6,392 nucleotides of DNA from Marinilabiliaceae bacterium (lineage in GTDB: Bacteria > Bacteroidota > Bacteroidia > Bacteroidales > Marinilabiliaceae). The notes under the pieces are model-generated. The model was not told the DNA's origin. It was given only the letters and a program-made list of their open reading frames with translations, and ran no database searches. The translations under genes were made by a program, and so were the position numbers. Where the stretch lies: contig JALVBA010000292.1 in assembly GCA_027010905.1 (NCBI GenBank), positions 1 to 6,392 on the forward strand. Reading direction: 5' to 3'. Positions 1-6,388 of this stretch are shown here, piece after piece (within the stretch, counting starts at the first letter, position 1; every line of letters begins with the position of its first letter).

Positions 1-50
1 GTAAAATACATACCGTGTTTCGGACTATAGAAATGTATAAATTTAATGTT

Positions 51-698
51 ATGAAAAATATTTTTTTAATTATCGTACTCCTTGTAACAATATCTTCCTC
101 CCACCTCTATTCACAAAATGATAAGGGAGTAAACGATGAAAGTAATAATATCTATTCCGTAGTTGATAAGAAACCATACCTTGAGGGTTTCAAACGCAAT
201 ACTGAGAAGTACTTTGAGCAATACCTAAAATATCCCAGTGATGCTTTTCTGGCAAAAATTGAGGGGTTGGTATATGTCTCCTTTGTTGTTACTGATACCG
301 GTAGTGTGGGTGATGTGTATGTTTCGCAAACATCAAATAATCTTTTTAATCATGAAGCCATACGACTTGTTAAGCACTCTTCGGGGCATTGGAAACCGGG
401 GATGGTTGATGGTAAGGTTGTGAATACCCGAATGGTAGTTCCTGTAAAGTTTAAGATGTCTGATTCAGACCATGAGGCTGCGGAGATGTTGTCTGCTTTT
501 GATGAATCTGTCGGTACTCCACTGTTTATTCTGAATAAGAAAATTGTATCCGGTGTTTTGGAGATTGAAGATTACAACGTGAAATCGATACGGGTAATTA
601 AGGGTGATAAGGCTATTGAGCAATATGGAGAGAAAGGGAAAAATGGTGTTGTTGTTATTACTTCGAAAAATGGAACTAATCCAATTCATAAAAGATAA
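51..698 (+). CDS. Exported TonB C-terminal-domain protein with receptor-plug-like tail
   Basis: The preferred product is 215 aa from the ATG at 51, which puts a signal peptide right at the N-terminus (MKN, then a hydrophobic stretch to about residue 18, then LYSQ). In-frame GTG (15) and ATG (33) starts would add a polar extension ahead of it. Residues about 46-136 match a TonB C-terminal domain: YP at 61-62, EGLVYVSFVV at 71-80, TGSVGDVYV, the HEAIRLV helix, WKPG at 114-117, and closing PVKFKM. Residues about 156-208 resemble the plug of SusC/RagA-type TonB-dependent receptors (PLFILNKK, IKSIRV-like strand, YGEKGKNGVVVITSK). No transmembrane anchor other than the signal peptide and no Pro-rich spacer is present, so this is unlikely to be a classical energy-transducing TonB. 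I infer a periplasmic or envelope protein; its partner is unknown. It is convergent with the LPP20 gene. Its promoter is not visible in the 50 bp before the start. The domain calls are firm, the role is not. Confidence 0.85.
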   Translation: MKNIFLIIVLLVTISSSHLYSQNDKGVNDESNNIYSVVDKKPYLEGFKRNTEKYFEQYLKYPSDAFLAKIEGLVYVSFVVTDTGSVGDVYVSQTSNNLFNHEAIRLVKHSSGHWKPGMVDGKVVNTRMVVPVKFKMSDSDHEAAEMLSAFDESVGTPLFILNKKIVSGVLEIEDYNVKSIRVIKGDKAIEQYGEKGKNGVVVITSKNGTNPIHKR

Positions 699-702
699 CT
701 TA

Positions 703-1698
703 CTACGGACCAAATATCGTTACATCAACCTTTTTAGCAAACTCCTTTTCAATAACCTTACGAACAAACAGATTGCGTGTAATCTGACGGCCAAGTTGAA
801 CTAAATCTATCTTTACCGACAGGTTCTCTTCTTGTCCGGGAACTTCTAAAGGAGGCGAGGGGATTATCCCCAATTCACTACTCTTACTAAGCTCATTAAT
901 TAGATAACCTCCGGTGTAGGAGAACCTGACCGGGATATTTGATGCAGGGTTGTCTTCGTCTGCATTAACTGTGAAGATCACTTTTCCCTCTTCAATATTA
1001 TGGTTTCTTTCTGTGTTAACTCTCCGCTGAGAGGCTGTGATTGAAAGACTGCGTACAATAGTTGTTAAGCGTATTTGGCTCTTTTCAACTAGGTCAATCT
1101 TCTCGCCATCAATAATAGCTGTAGTCTCCTCGTTCACATAACCACTCAGCAAATCCAAAGATGCAGCATATAGCCTCATTGCCTCAATATACTCTCCGGC
1201 ACTCTCCTGTTCTACACCCTGACGATATTTCTGCGTGGCGTGTTTTATAGCCTGCTCTTTTCGCTCTGCTTTTTTTGTGAGAAACTCCTGCTTCGATAGC
1301 CTGAGGTAGACATAGTAGTAATCTTCATCTTCCCACTTGTCAAGGAATTCATACCCCTCTAAAAACTCGGTGGATGTGGCTTTCACCCGGCTGCTCAGAT
1401 ACTCATGCACTCCTGACATATCTTCAATTCTATGGAGTGTTGTTTCGCTGTTAATATGGGTGTTTATCTGAGAGGCAAGGTCAACCAGTGCCCGCTCCTT
1501 TGCTTTGTCCTCATACAATAGAGGTGAGCCCACCTTCGGGGTTATGCCAATGCCAAAATAGTAGTTGGGGTGCGAAGGCCTCTCCTTCACCCATATCGGT
1601 TTACTGGCTTCAACCATTTCAGCCTGTCTCTTTTTTATGGCACACCCTCCCACGAGAAGAGTAAAGATTATTGCTATGGAGTATATTCTCAGAATCAT
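703..1698 (-). CDS. LPP20-family lipoprotein with long C-terminal extension
   Basis: A 331-aa protein with a lipoprotein signal peptide: hydrophobic residues 5-18 and the lipobox LVGGC, with the lipidated Cys at 19. Residues about 35-137 fit the LPP20 family: PIWV near 34-37, YYFGIG at 46-51, a helix containing DKAKERALVDLASQI (64-78), and a later YYYVYLRL strand (127-134). A charged, helical, TPR-like stretch follows at about 140-190. Residues about 235-330 are beta-rich and look like an Ig-like or carboxypeptidase-regulatory-like sandwich (IPVRFSYTGGYL), which is a weak inference. The H. pylori prototype is only about 175 aa, so roughly half of this protein is extra. The ATG at 1698 overlaps the upstream lipoprotein's TAA by one base (TAATG), implying translational coupling and a shared role in the envelope. 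LPP20 relatives include the flagellar FlgP lipoprotein, but no flagellar gene is seen here. Exact function is unknown. Confidence 0.85.
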   Translation of the reverse strand: MILRIYSIAIIFTLLVGGCAIKKRQAEMVEASKPIWVKERPSHPNYYFGIGITPKVGSPLLYEDKAKERALVDLASQINTHINSETTLHRIEDMSGVHEYLSSRVKATSTEFLEGYEFLDKWEDEDYYYVYLRLSKQEFLTKKAERKEQAIKHATQKYRQGVEQESAGEYIEAMRLYAASLDLLSGYVNEETTAIIDGEKIDLVEKSQIRLTTIVRSLSITASQRRVNTERNHNIEEGKVIFTVNADEDNPASNIPVRFSYTGGYLINELSKSSELGIIPSPPLEVPGQEENLSVKIDLVQLGRQITRNLFVRKVIEKEFAKKVDVTIFGP

Positions 1699-3086
1699 TA
1701 CTGTTCGGGGTTATAGTTAGAGATATGTTTGGCAATTGAAGATGAAGCCTGACCAAGCAGATAAGTCTCAATTTGGTAGGTACTGCTCATCTCCCTTTTA
1801 TTGTTGAAAAGGTTGCGAAGCTGATAAACTGAGCTTCTGTCATCATAAATTTTATCACTGTCTGATTTCTTGTTCTTATCTTTCCAATAACCGGGAACTA
1901 GACTTTTGTAGTTTCCATTAAATCCGGCGTACCTAATCTCATCAGTTCTCTCTTTTGTAAAGATGTCAGAAACGACAATCTCACCATTATCCATACGGGT
2001 TAGCGCATATTTTAATGATATCTGAACAAGGTTCTTTTTGCGATACTCATAATAGACAACTTTGTCGTAAACTATTTTTTTCTCCTTTTCGTTTGTGGTC
2101 TTGTTTACTACCTCTATGGTTCTCTTGGTATATCCTCGTCTCTCTGTTCTTTGAAGCTTTCCTGTTTTTCTGTAAATCCTGATAACGCTACCTGTAAGTA
2201 TAGCTTTGGCTTCTACCTTAGCACCAACTGACTTCAGACTCTGGATATGTTTTGTTGGATTTCCATTGTAATTTGTAAGCGGTGATGATTGGACTACCCG
2301 GTCACTCACAACTCTGTAAAATGGCGACTTGAGATTATTAATGTTGCGAATAAGCTTTGTTTCCAATTTCGAAGCAAACTCCTTCTCCCGGCTATTGTGA
2401 TAGCTAAATGGAACAATAGCAATGGTAATCATAGCATTTTCCAGAGCTTCATTTTTTAGCTCTAAACTATTCTTATATCCTCCTGTTCTATCAATAACTG
2501 TCGCAAAATCATAGTAAGCTTTCCGAAATAATCTGTTGGCTAAGTTATCTGTTCCTGCCAGGTATATGGGCTCATATTTTGCTATGACCCATTTCGATTT
2601 GGCATCTTTGTAGTTGGCCTTAATTGCAAGAATCTCGCTAAAGATAGGTTCGGCACTATTAAACTCCTCAAGGTTGAGTGCCTTAACAGCATCCTGATAA
2701 CTTTTATTCAGGTAGAGATCTTCCACCTCGTTGTAGTATGCACGTTGCTCTTCTGACAGTTCAAGCTTAACCCCTAATGCCGATAGCTTTTTGTAGTATG
2801 CTTCGGCATTACGAAATGTGTAAACAGCATCCTTAGTACTTCCATTGTTGTATTGTTCTTTAAAGGCTTTAATCCTGTCCTCAAGTACCATCTGCCCGGT
2901 ACGCTGAAGCCCCACCTTTGCCTCAATATTATTACTGTTGGCATCAAGTGAATAGTAATACATATTTGCTGCATCAGTATATAATCCTGAGTTTTCAAGC
3001 TTCACGGCTTTATTAACTAGCCGTTTGCTTTTACAACCTGATAAGAGCAGAATTGCAATAAGTAATAAGGATAATATATATTTCAT
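1698..3086 (-). CDS. Lipoprotein with TPR-like repeats and a CsgG/LpoB-like domain
   Basis: A 462-aa protein with a clear lipoprotein signal: K2, a hydrophobic core at 4-15, and lipobox LLSGC with Cys at 18. Residues about 21-220 are mostly helical. TPR-like units are visible at about 25-60 (SGLYTDAANMYYYSL) and 132-165 (EEFNSAEPIFSEIL), with another possible one at 185-215. Residues about 220-385 look like the CsgG/LpoB/FlgO type of alpha/beta fold: an opening strand TIAIVPF (221-227), a helix around 235-250, YRVVSDRVV (257-265), AKAILTGSV (293-301) and the pair LVQISLKYALTRMDNGEIVVSD (353-374, split here by position only for reference). The charged insert at about 305-350 is rich in Lys, Arg and Thr. 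The C-terminal part (385-462) is not recognised. It starts 72 bp after the crp stop codon; the only promoter-like match there is a one-mismatch -7 (TATTTTCG, 3132-3125), so read-through from crp is possible. Role inferred: outer-membrane or periplasmic scaffold partner of the LPP20 protein. Confidence 0.8.
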   Translation of the reverse strand: MKYILSLLLIAILLLSGCKSKRLVNKAVKLENSGLYTDAANMYYYSLDANSNNIEAKVGLQRTGQMVLEDRIKAFKEQYNNGSTKDAVYTFRNAEAYYKKLSALGVKLELSEEQRAYYNEVEDLYLNKSYQDAVKALNLEEFNSAEPIFSEILAIKANYKDAKSKWVIAKYEPIYLAGTDNLANRLFRKAYYDFATVIDRTGGYKNSLELKNEALENAMITIAIVPFSYHNSREKEFASKLETKLIRNINNLKSPFYRVVSDRVVQSSPLTNYNGNPTKHIQSLKSVGAKVEAKAILTGSVIRIYRKTGKLQRTERRGYTKRTIEVVNKTTNEKEKKIVYDKVVYYEYRKKNLVQISLKYALTRMDNGEIVVSDIFTKERTDEIRYAGFNGNYKSLVPGYWKDKNKKSDSDKIYDDRSSVYQLRNLFNNKREMSSTYQIETYLLGQASSSIAKHISNYNPEQ

Positions 3087-3158
3087 GATATGTTTAAGGT
3101 ATCTCTGTTTTTAGTTTTATTAAACGAAAATAATAGAAAAGTGTCTGCTATTTGTATC

Positions 3159-3866
3159 CTACCCCAAATCAGATATTCGCTCAAGTTTCTCTTCCTTAAG
3201 AATCTTGATGAAGCGGCCATTTACAGCAATAACATCCTCATTTACAAAAGTTGAAAGAGTACGTATTGCATTTGATGTAGTCATATTTGAAAAGTTAGCA
3301 ATATCCTCTCTCGAAAGCTGCACATTAACCGTCTGTCCATCTTCCTCATAGCCATAAATCTCTAGCAGATAAAGCAGACTCTCAGCCAAACGCCCTCTAA
3401 TATGTTTCTGAGTAAGTGAAACTGTGCGATACCTCGTAAAGCCCAATTCAGTAGCAAATGATTTAAGAATATTCATGCACACCTTTTTGTTTGAAGAGAT
3501 GAGTTTGAAAATAATATCCTTAGGAATAAAGAATATCACACACTCATCAATAGCCACTGCAGATGCGATATGCATATCATCAGCAAAAAGAGCTCTGTAA
3601 CCTAAAAAACCTGAAGCGGCAACCATTCTTACAATCTGCTCTTTCCCTCCAATCCCCGATTTGTACACTTTAACTTTACCCTTACCCAGGCATAGTAACC
3701 CCTTCGGCTTCTCCCCCTCAGTGTATATTTTCTCACCCTTTTTGTAGTACCTAATGTCATAATTCTCCATCAAGAAACCCTTATCTCCTTCACTTAAGAC
3801 ACTGTATAGTTGTGGAAAGTCTTTTATATCAGGAACAAATCCGAACTCCTCATCTCTATTGGGCAT
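3159..3866 (-). CDS. Crp/Fnr-family transcriptional regulator
   Basis: The preferred product is 235 aa from the ATG at 3866. A longer reading from a TTG at 3902 is possible, but that codon overlaps the predicted -7 element, so it would lie upstream of the transcript start. Residues about 18-125 form a cyclic-nucleotide-binding-type beta-roll (KKGEKIYTEGEKPKGLLCLGKGKVKVY, at 42-68). Residues about 126-152 are the dimerisation helix and about 155-225 a winged helix-turn-helix (LSREDIANFSN, then TTSNAIRTLSTF). The cAMP-contact residues of E. coli CRP are not conserved: Tyr90 sits where Glu72 would be and Ile100 where Arg82 would be. There is no N-terminal Cys cluster for an FNR Fe-S centre. In the recognition helix the usual Glu is Ser198, while the key Arg (202) is kept. 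The signal sensed and the targets are unknown. A palindrome at the predicted transcription start suggests autoregulation. Confidence 0.9.
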   Translation of the reverse strand: MPNRDEEFGFVPDIKDFPQLYSVLSEGDKGFLMENYDIRYYKKGEKIYTEGEKPKGLLCLGKGKVKVYKSGIGGKEQIVRMVAASGFLGYRALFADDMHIASAVAIDECVIFFIPKDIIFKLISSNKKVCMNILKSFATELGFTRYRTVSLTQKHIRGRLAESLLYLLEIYGYEEDGQTVNVQLSREDIANFSNMTTSNAIRTLSTFVNEDVIAVNGRFIKILKEEKLERISDLG

Positions 3867-3887
3867 ACAAAATAGATTATAAAAACA

Positions 3888-3899
3888 TGTTATATAACA
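3888..3899. promoter_or_regulatory. Perfect 12-bp palindrome in the crp promoter (candidate operator)
   Basis: TGTTATATAACA is its own reverse complement. It begins one base downstream of the predicted -7 element of the Crp/Fnr gene and covers the expected transcription start. The half-sites TGTTA/TAACA recall the TGT...ACA ends of Crp/Fnr sites, but the spacer of 2 is shorter than the 4-6 of classic FNR and CRP sites. The symmetry is seen directly; an operator role is inference, and an AT-rich chance palindrome is possible. Confidence 0.4.
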
Positions 3900-3907
3900 C
3901 AAATATA
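3900..3907 (-). promoter_or_regulatory. Bacteroidetes-type -7 promoter element for the Crp/Fnr gene
   Basis: On the - strand this reads TATATTTG, a full match to the Bacteroidetes -7 consensus TAnnTTTG. It lies 33 bp before the ATG at 3866, giving a short leader of roughly 25-30 nt. No convincing -33 TTTG element is seen about 20 bp upstream. It lies in the 98-bp nadE-crp gap and suggests that crp has its own promoter rather than depending on nadE. Confidence 0.55.
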
Positions 3908-3964
3908 CAAATTTAGATTTTAACCCGAAATATTCATGAGTTTTTATCGGAAATTATTTTCTTA

Positions 3965-5614
3965 TCAATACTTCGCCACCAATGGCATTCTTCTCCCTAT
4001 ACCAAACGCCTTACTGGATACGCGAATGATAGGTGCTGTTTGGTATCGTTTGTACTCATTCATATATACCATCCTCACAGCCCGCTTGACTATTGCCTCA
4101 TCAAAACCGGCAGCAATAATCTCATTGGGCGATTGCTCTAACTCAATATATTTGTAGAGTACTTTGTCGAGGATGTCGTAATCGGGTAGTGAGTCTGAAT
4201 CTTTCTGATCGGGGCGCAGTTCGGCAGAGGGTGGTTTAACGATACTATTTTCAGGTATCACCTCACCGTTACGGTTCATAAATCTTGCTAGTTTGAACAC
4301 ATCAGTTTTGTAAACATCGCCAAGTACTGATACTCCTCCGTTCATATCGCCATAGAGCGTTCCGTAGCCCACAGCAGCCTCACTTTTGTTGGAGGTATTG
4401 AGCAGGATATGTCCGAGTTTATTTGAGAGCGCCATAAGCAGTGTGCCTCGTATTCGAGCCTGAATATTCTCTTCTGCCACATCGGGTTCAAGATCTTTAA
4501 ATATGGGCTGCAGCGAATCTTCAAAACCAGAAACAATACTTTCAATAGGTACTGTATCGTACTGGATGCCCAAATTCTCGGCTAAATCAACAGCATCCTT
4601 TATAGAGTGGTCTGACGAATATTTACTTGGCAGAAGTAACACCCGTACATTTTCGGCACCAAGTGCCAAGACCGCAATCACAACCGTTACGGCCGAATCA
4701 ATCCCCCCTGACAGCCCAAGTGTTGCCCTTTTAAATCCCATCTTTGCAAAATAGTCCTTCACTCCCAGCACCAAGGCATCCTGAATATTTGCAATCTTAC
4801 CGGGAGTATCAAAATCTACCTGCTGAAGAGTGTTAACATCATTCATCTCAACAACCTGCAAATCTTCAACAAAGCCCTTCATCTGCTCTACCACTTTGCC
4901 CTGGCTATTAACCACCATACTGTTCCCATCAAACACAAGGTCGGTATTTGCACCCACCTGATTAACGTAGACGATGGGCACACTGTACCTGTCCGCTTTC
5001 TTCTGAACAATCTCTCTGCGTATCTCAACCTGAGAGTATGAGAATGGAGAGGCAGCAATGTTCAAAACAAAATCGGGTGAGAGAGTCATCAGCTCCTCCA
5101 TAGGTGATTTAGCGTAGAGCTTACTTCGGGCAAAAGAGTTTGCTACTGGCTGCTCGTCCCAAAGATCTTCACAAACTGTAACTGCAATCTTCTTACCCTT
5201 GTACTCAATCACATCAAACCTGCTGTTTGGTTCAAAATAGCGATACTCATCAAACACATCATAATTGGGTAGAAGAGTTTTATGAATGACATCTTTAATA
5301 ATGCCATCAGCAAGAAAATATGCTGAGTTAAAGAGGTTCTTTCCTTTTGCCTCAGGGTTAATGCTGGGGCCGCCTACAACTGCTGCAATACCACTACAAC
5401 ACTCGGCTATCTCTAAAACTGCTTTCTCACAACTCTCAACAAACTCCTTTCTTTCAAGAAAATCGTAGGGAGGATATCCGCAAACAGCTAGTTCTGAGAA
5501 AACTACAATATCAGCATTTTGTTCTTTTGCATTTTCAATTGCATCGATTATTTTTTTTGTATTAAGCTCAAAATTGGCAACATGATAGTTGAGTTGTGCT
5601 AAAGCTATTTTCAT
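3965..5614 (-). CDS. nadE: Glutamine-dependent NAD+ synthetase
   Basis: This 549-aa enzyme performs the last step of NAD synthesis: amidation of nicotinic acid adenine dinucleotide to NAD+ using ATP and ammonia released from glutamine, in the cytoplasm. The N-terminal nitrilase-fold glutaminase (about 1-265) has its catalytic triad in place: Glu41 (SELAVCGYPP), Lys112 (HKTLLPNYDVFDE) and Cys148 (VTVCEDLW). NQVG at 218-221 and VFDGNSMVV are further family marks. The C-terminal synthetase (about 275-549) has the ATP-pyrophosphatase P-loop SGGIDS (302-307), NTSNKSE (406-412), the loop KPPSAELRPDQ (460-470) and the usual GRR-P ending. The length fits the shorter class of glutamine-dependent enzymes (about 540-570 aa) rather than the roughly 640-680-aa class. 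The ATG at 5614 begins directly with the conserved first strand (MKIALAQLNY). A 73-bp gap with a C-rich hairpin separates it from the barrel gene upstream. I see no -7 element there, so it may be co-transcribed. No key residue is missing. Confidence 0.97.
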   Translation of the reverse strand: MKIALAQLNYHVANFELNTKKIIDAIENAKEQNADIVVFSELAVCGYPPYDFLERKEFVESCEKAVLEIAECCSGIAAVVGGPSINPEAKGKNLFNSAYFLADGIIKDVIHKTLLPNYDVFDEYRYFEPNSRFDVIEYKGKKIAVTVCEDLWDEQPVANSFARSKLYAKSPMEELMTLSPDFVLNIAASPFSYSQVEIRREIVQKKADRYSVPIVYVNQVGANTDLVFDGNSMVVNSQGKVVEQMKGFVEDLQVVEMNDVNTLQQVDFDTPGKIANIQDALVLGVKDYFAKMGFKRATLGLSGGIDSAVTVVIAVLALGAENVRVLLLPSKYSSDHSIKDAVDLAENLGIQYDTVPIESIVSGFEDSLQPIFKDLEPDVAEENIQARIRGTLLMALSNKLGHILLNTSNKSEAAVGYGTLYGDMNGGVSVLGDVYKTDVFKLARFMNRNGEVIPENSIVKPPSAELRPDQKDSDSLPDYDILDKVLYKYIELEQSPNEIIAAGFDEAIVKRAVRMVYMNEYKRYQTAPIIRVSSKAFGIGRRMPLVAKY

Positions 5615-5633
5615 TTTTCTGCTTTTTCATAAA

Positions 5634-5666
5634 CCCCCTCCCAACCTCCCCCTAAAAGGGGAGGAG
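5634..5666. repeat. C/G-rich inverted repeat, REP-like
   Basis: On the + strand a pyrimidine run of C-tracts (C5-T-C3-AA-C2-T-C5, 5634-5652) is followed by a G-rich arm. The perfect 7-bp stem pairs CCTCCCC (5645-5651) with GGGGAGG (5658-5664) around a 6-nt loop, CTAAAA. It stands out sharply from the AT-rich surroundings. It lies 23 bp after the barrel stop codon and 30 bp before the nadE start. Neither strand has a T-tract after the stem, so it is not a classical intrinsic terminator. From memory, very similar C-rich palindromes are scattered between genes in many Bacteroidetes; I could not verify this. It could attenuate read-through into nadE. Confidence 0.6.
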
Positions 5667-5687
5667 AAATGAGCTATATTTTGAGTA

Positions 5688-6332
5688 TTAAAATACTATT
5701 CCAAATCTGAACTCAAATCTCTGTAGGTTTGTTTTGTCACTGATTGTATTGTTATCGGTAACATCTACAAAGCCACTACTATATTTCAAACCAAACAGAA
5801 GATATGTATCGCCCCCAACGGAGTACTCAACACCACCACCCAAATGGTAACCCAAATCGAAAAAATTAACCTCTTCTTTTAACGATTTACTATTCTCATT
5901 CCGGGCTTTAATATTGAACTGCATAAACATTCCCATCTCCGTATAATACCTTATTCGTCTGAAATTCTTGGTCATTAGCTTCAACCCAAAGGGTATCTCA
6001 ACATACTTCAGTTTATAATCCAGGTCGGTTACCTGAATTAGTTCACCTCCAACATCAGCTTTAACACCATCGCGGTATGTCAGTTTTCCTCCTGTGGTAT
6101 TTATTACAATTCCCGTTGAGAAAGCATAATTCTTATCAAAGAAGTGATCGTAGGCAAATCCAAAATCATAACCAAACATATTTCCATTTGAATTCACGGC
6201 ATTATGGTTTGACTTCATCCAGGAAAGCTGCGGACTAAACAGGATTGAAAATCTGTTTCCTTTTTCGCTCTGCCCATACACATTAAACATCATCAAACTA
6301 AAAACAACAACACTAAAAAACTTTATCTTCAT
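5688..6332 (-). CDS. PorT-like outer-membrane beta-barrel protein
   Basis: The preferred product is 214 aa from the ATG at 6332, which places a signal peptide (MKIKFFSVVVFSLMMFNVYG, then Gln) at the N-terminus. The longer reading starts at a TTG (6350) and adds six polar residues. The mature part consists of alternating hydrophobic/aromatic strands with Gly turns: RFSILFSPQLSW, MFGYDFGFAYDHFF, YAFSTGIVINTTGGKL, KYVEIPFGLKLM, RYYTEMGMFMQF, LGYHLGGGVEYSVG, YLLFGLKYSSGF and RFEFRFGIVF. It ends in Phe, the usual barrel-assembly signal. YVEIPFGLKL is typical of the Bacteroidetes PorT/OMP_b-brl_2 group, which supports an 8-10-strand barrel in the outer membrane. PorT itself belongs to type IX secretion, but many paralogues have no known function and nothing nearby links this one to that system. 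An A-rich stretch with AAAAAAGATGAAG precedes the ATG. It may be the first gene of a transcript running into nadE. Confidence 0.85.
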   Translation of the reverse strand: MKIKFFSVVVFSLMMFNVYGQSEKGNRFSILFSPQLSWMKSNHNAVNSNGNMFGYDFGFAYDHFFDKNYAFSTGIVINTTGGKLTYRDGVKADVGGELIQVTDLDYKLKYVEIPFGLKLMTKNFRRIRYYTEMGMFMQFNIKARNENSKSLKEEVNFFDLGYHLGGGVEYSVGGDTYLLFGLKYSSGFVDVTDNNTISDKTNLQRFEFRFGIVF

Positions 6333-6380
6333 AACTTCATCTTTTTTCAACTATTAATACTTTCCTTGAATAACTCGAAA

Positions 6381-6388
6381 CAAAATTA
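6381..6388 (-). promoter_or_regulatory. Candidate -7 promoter element for the barrel gene
   Basis: The - strand reads TAATTTTG, matching TAnnTTTG. It lies about 49 bp upstream of the ATG at 6332, leaving a leader of about 40 nt. The matching -33 position falls beyond the window edge, so it cannot be tested here. Short degenerate motifs occur by chance in AT-rich DNA. Confidence 0.4.

Noticed and set aside
465..713. Open frame of 82 codons on the - strand opposite the TonB-C gene
   Set aside because: It lies almost wholly antisense to a gene with clear domains and shows no recognisable motif or start context.
3132..3152. Possible hairpin after the crp stop codon (AATAG/CTATT with an 11-nt loop)
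   Set aside because: Only five weak A/T-rich pairs with a large loop; expected by chance in this composition.
3867..3902. TTG start at 3902 giving the Crp/Fnr protein an N-terminal extension with three Cys (residues 2, 6, 12), reminiscent of an FNR iron-sulfur cluster
   Set aside because: The TTG overlaps the predicted -7 element, so it should lie upstream of the transcript start, and an ATG at 3866 fits the family's N-terminus. The Cys spacing does not match FNR either.
3903..3964. Search for gldB/gldC-like gliding genes next to nadE, an arrangement I recall from flavobacteria
   Set aside because: The gene after nadE is a Crp/Fnr regulator and the following ones are lipoproteins without Gld features.
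3936..4157. Open frame of 73 codons on the + strand at the 3' end of nadE
   Set aside because: Antisense to conserved nadE sequence, with no family similarity or start signal.
5634..5666. Intrinsic terminator for the barrel gene
   Set aside because: The stem is strong, but no T-tract follows it on either strand; kept as a repeat.
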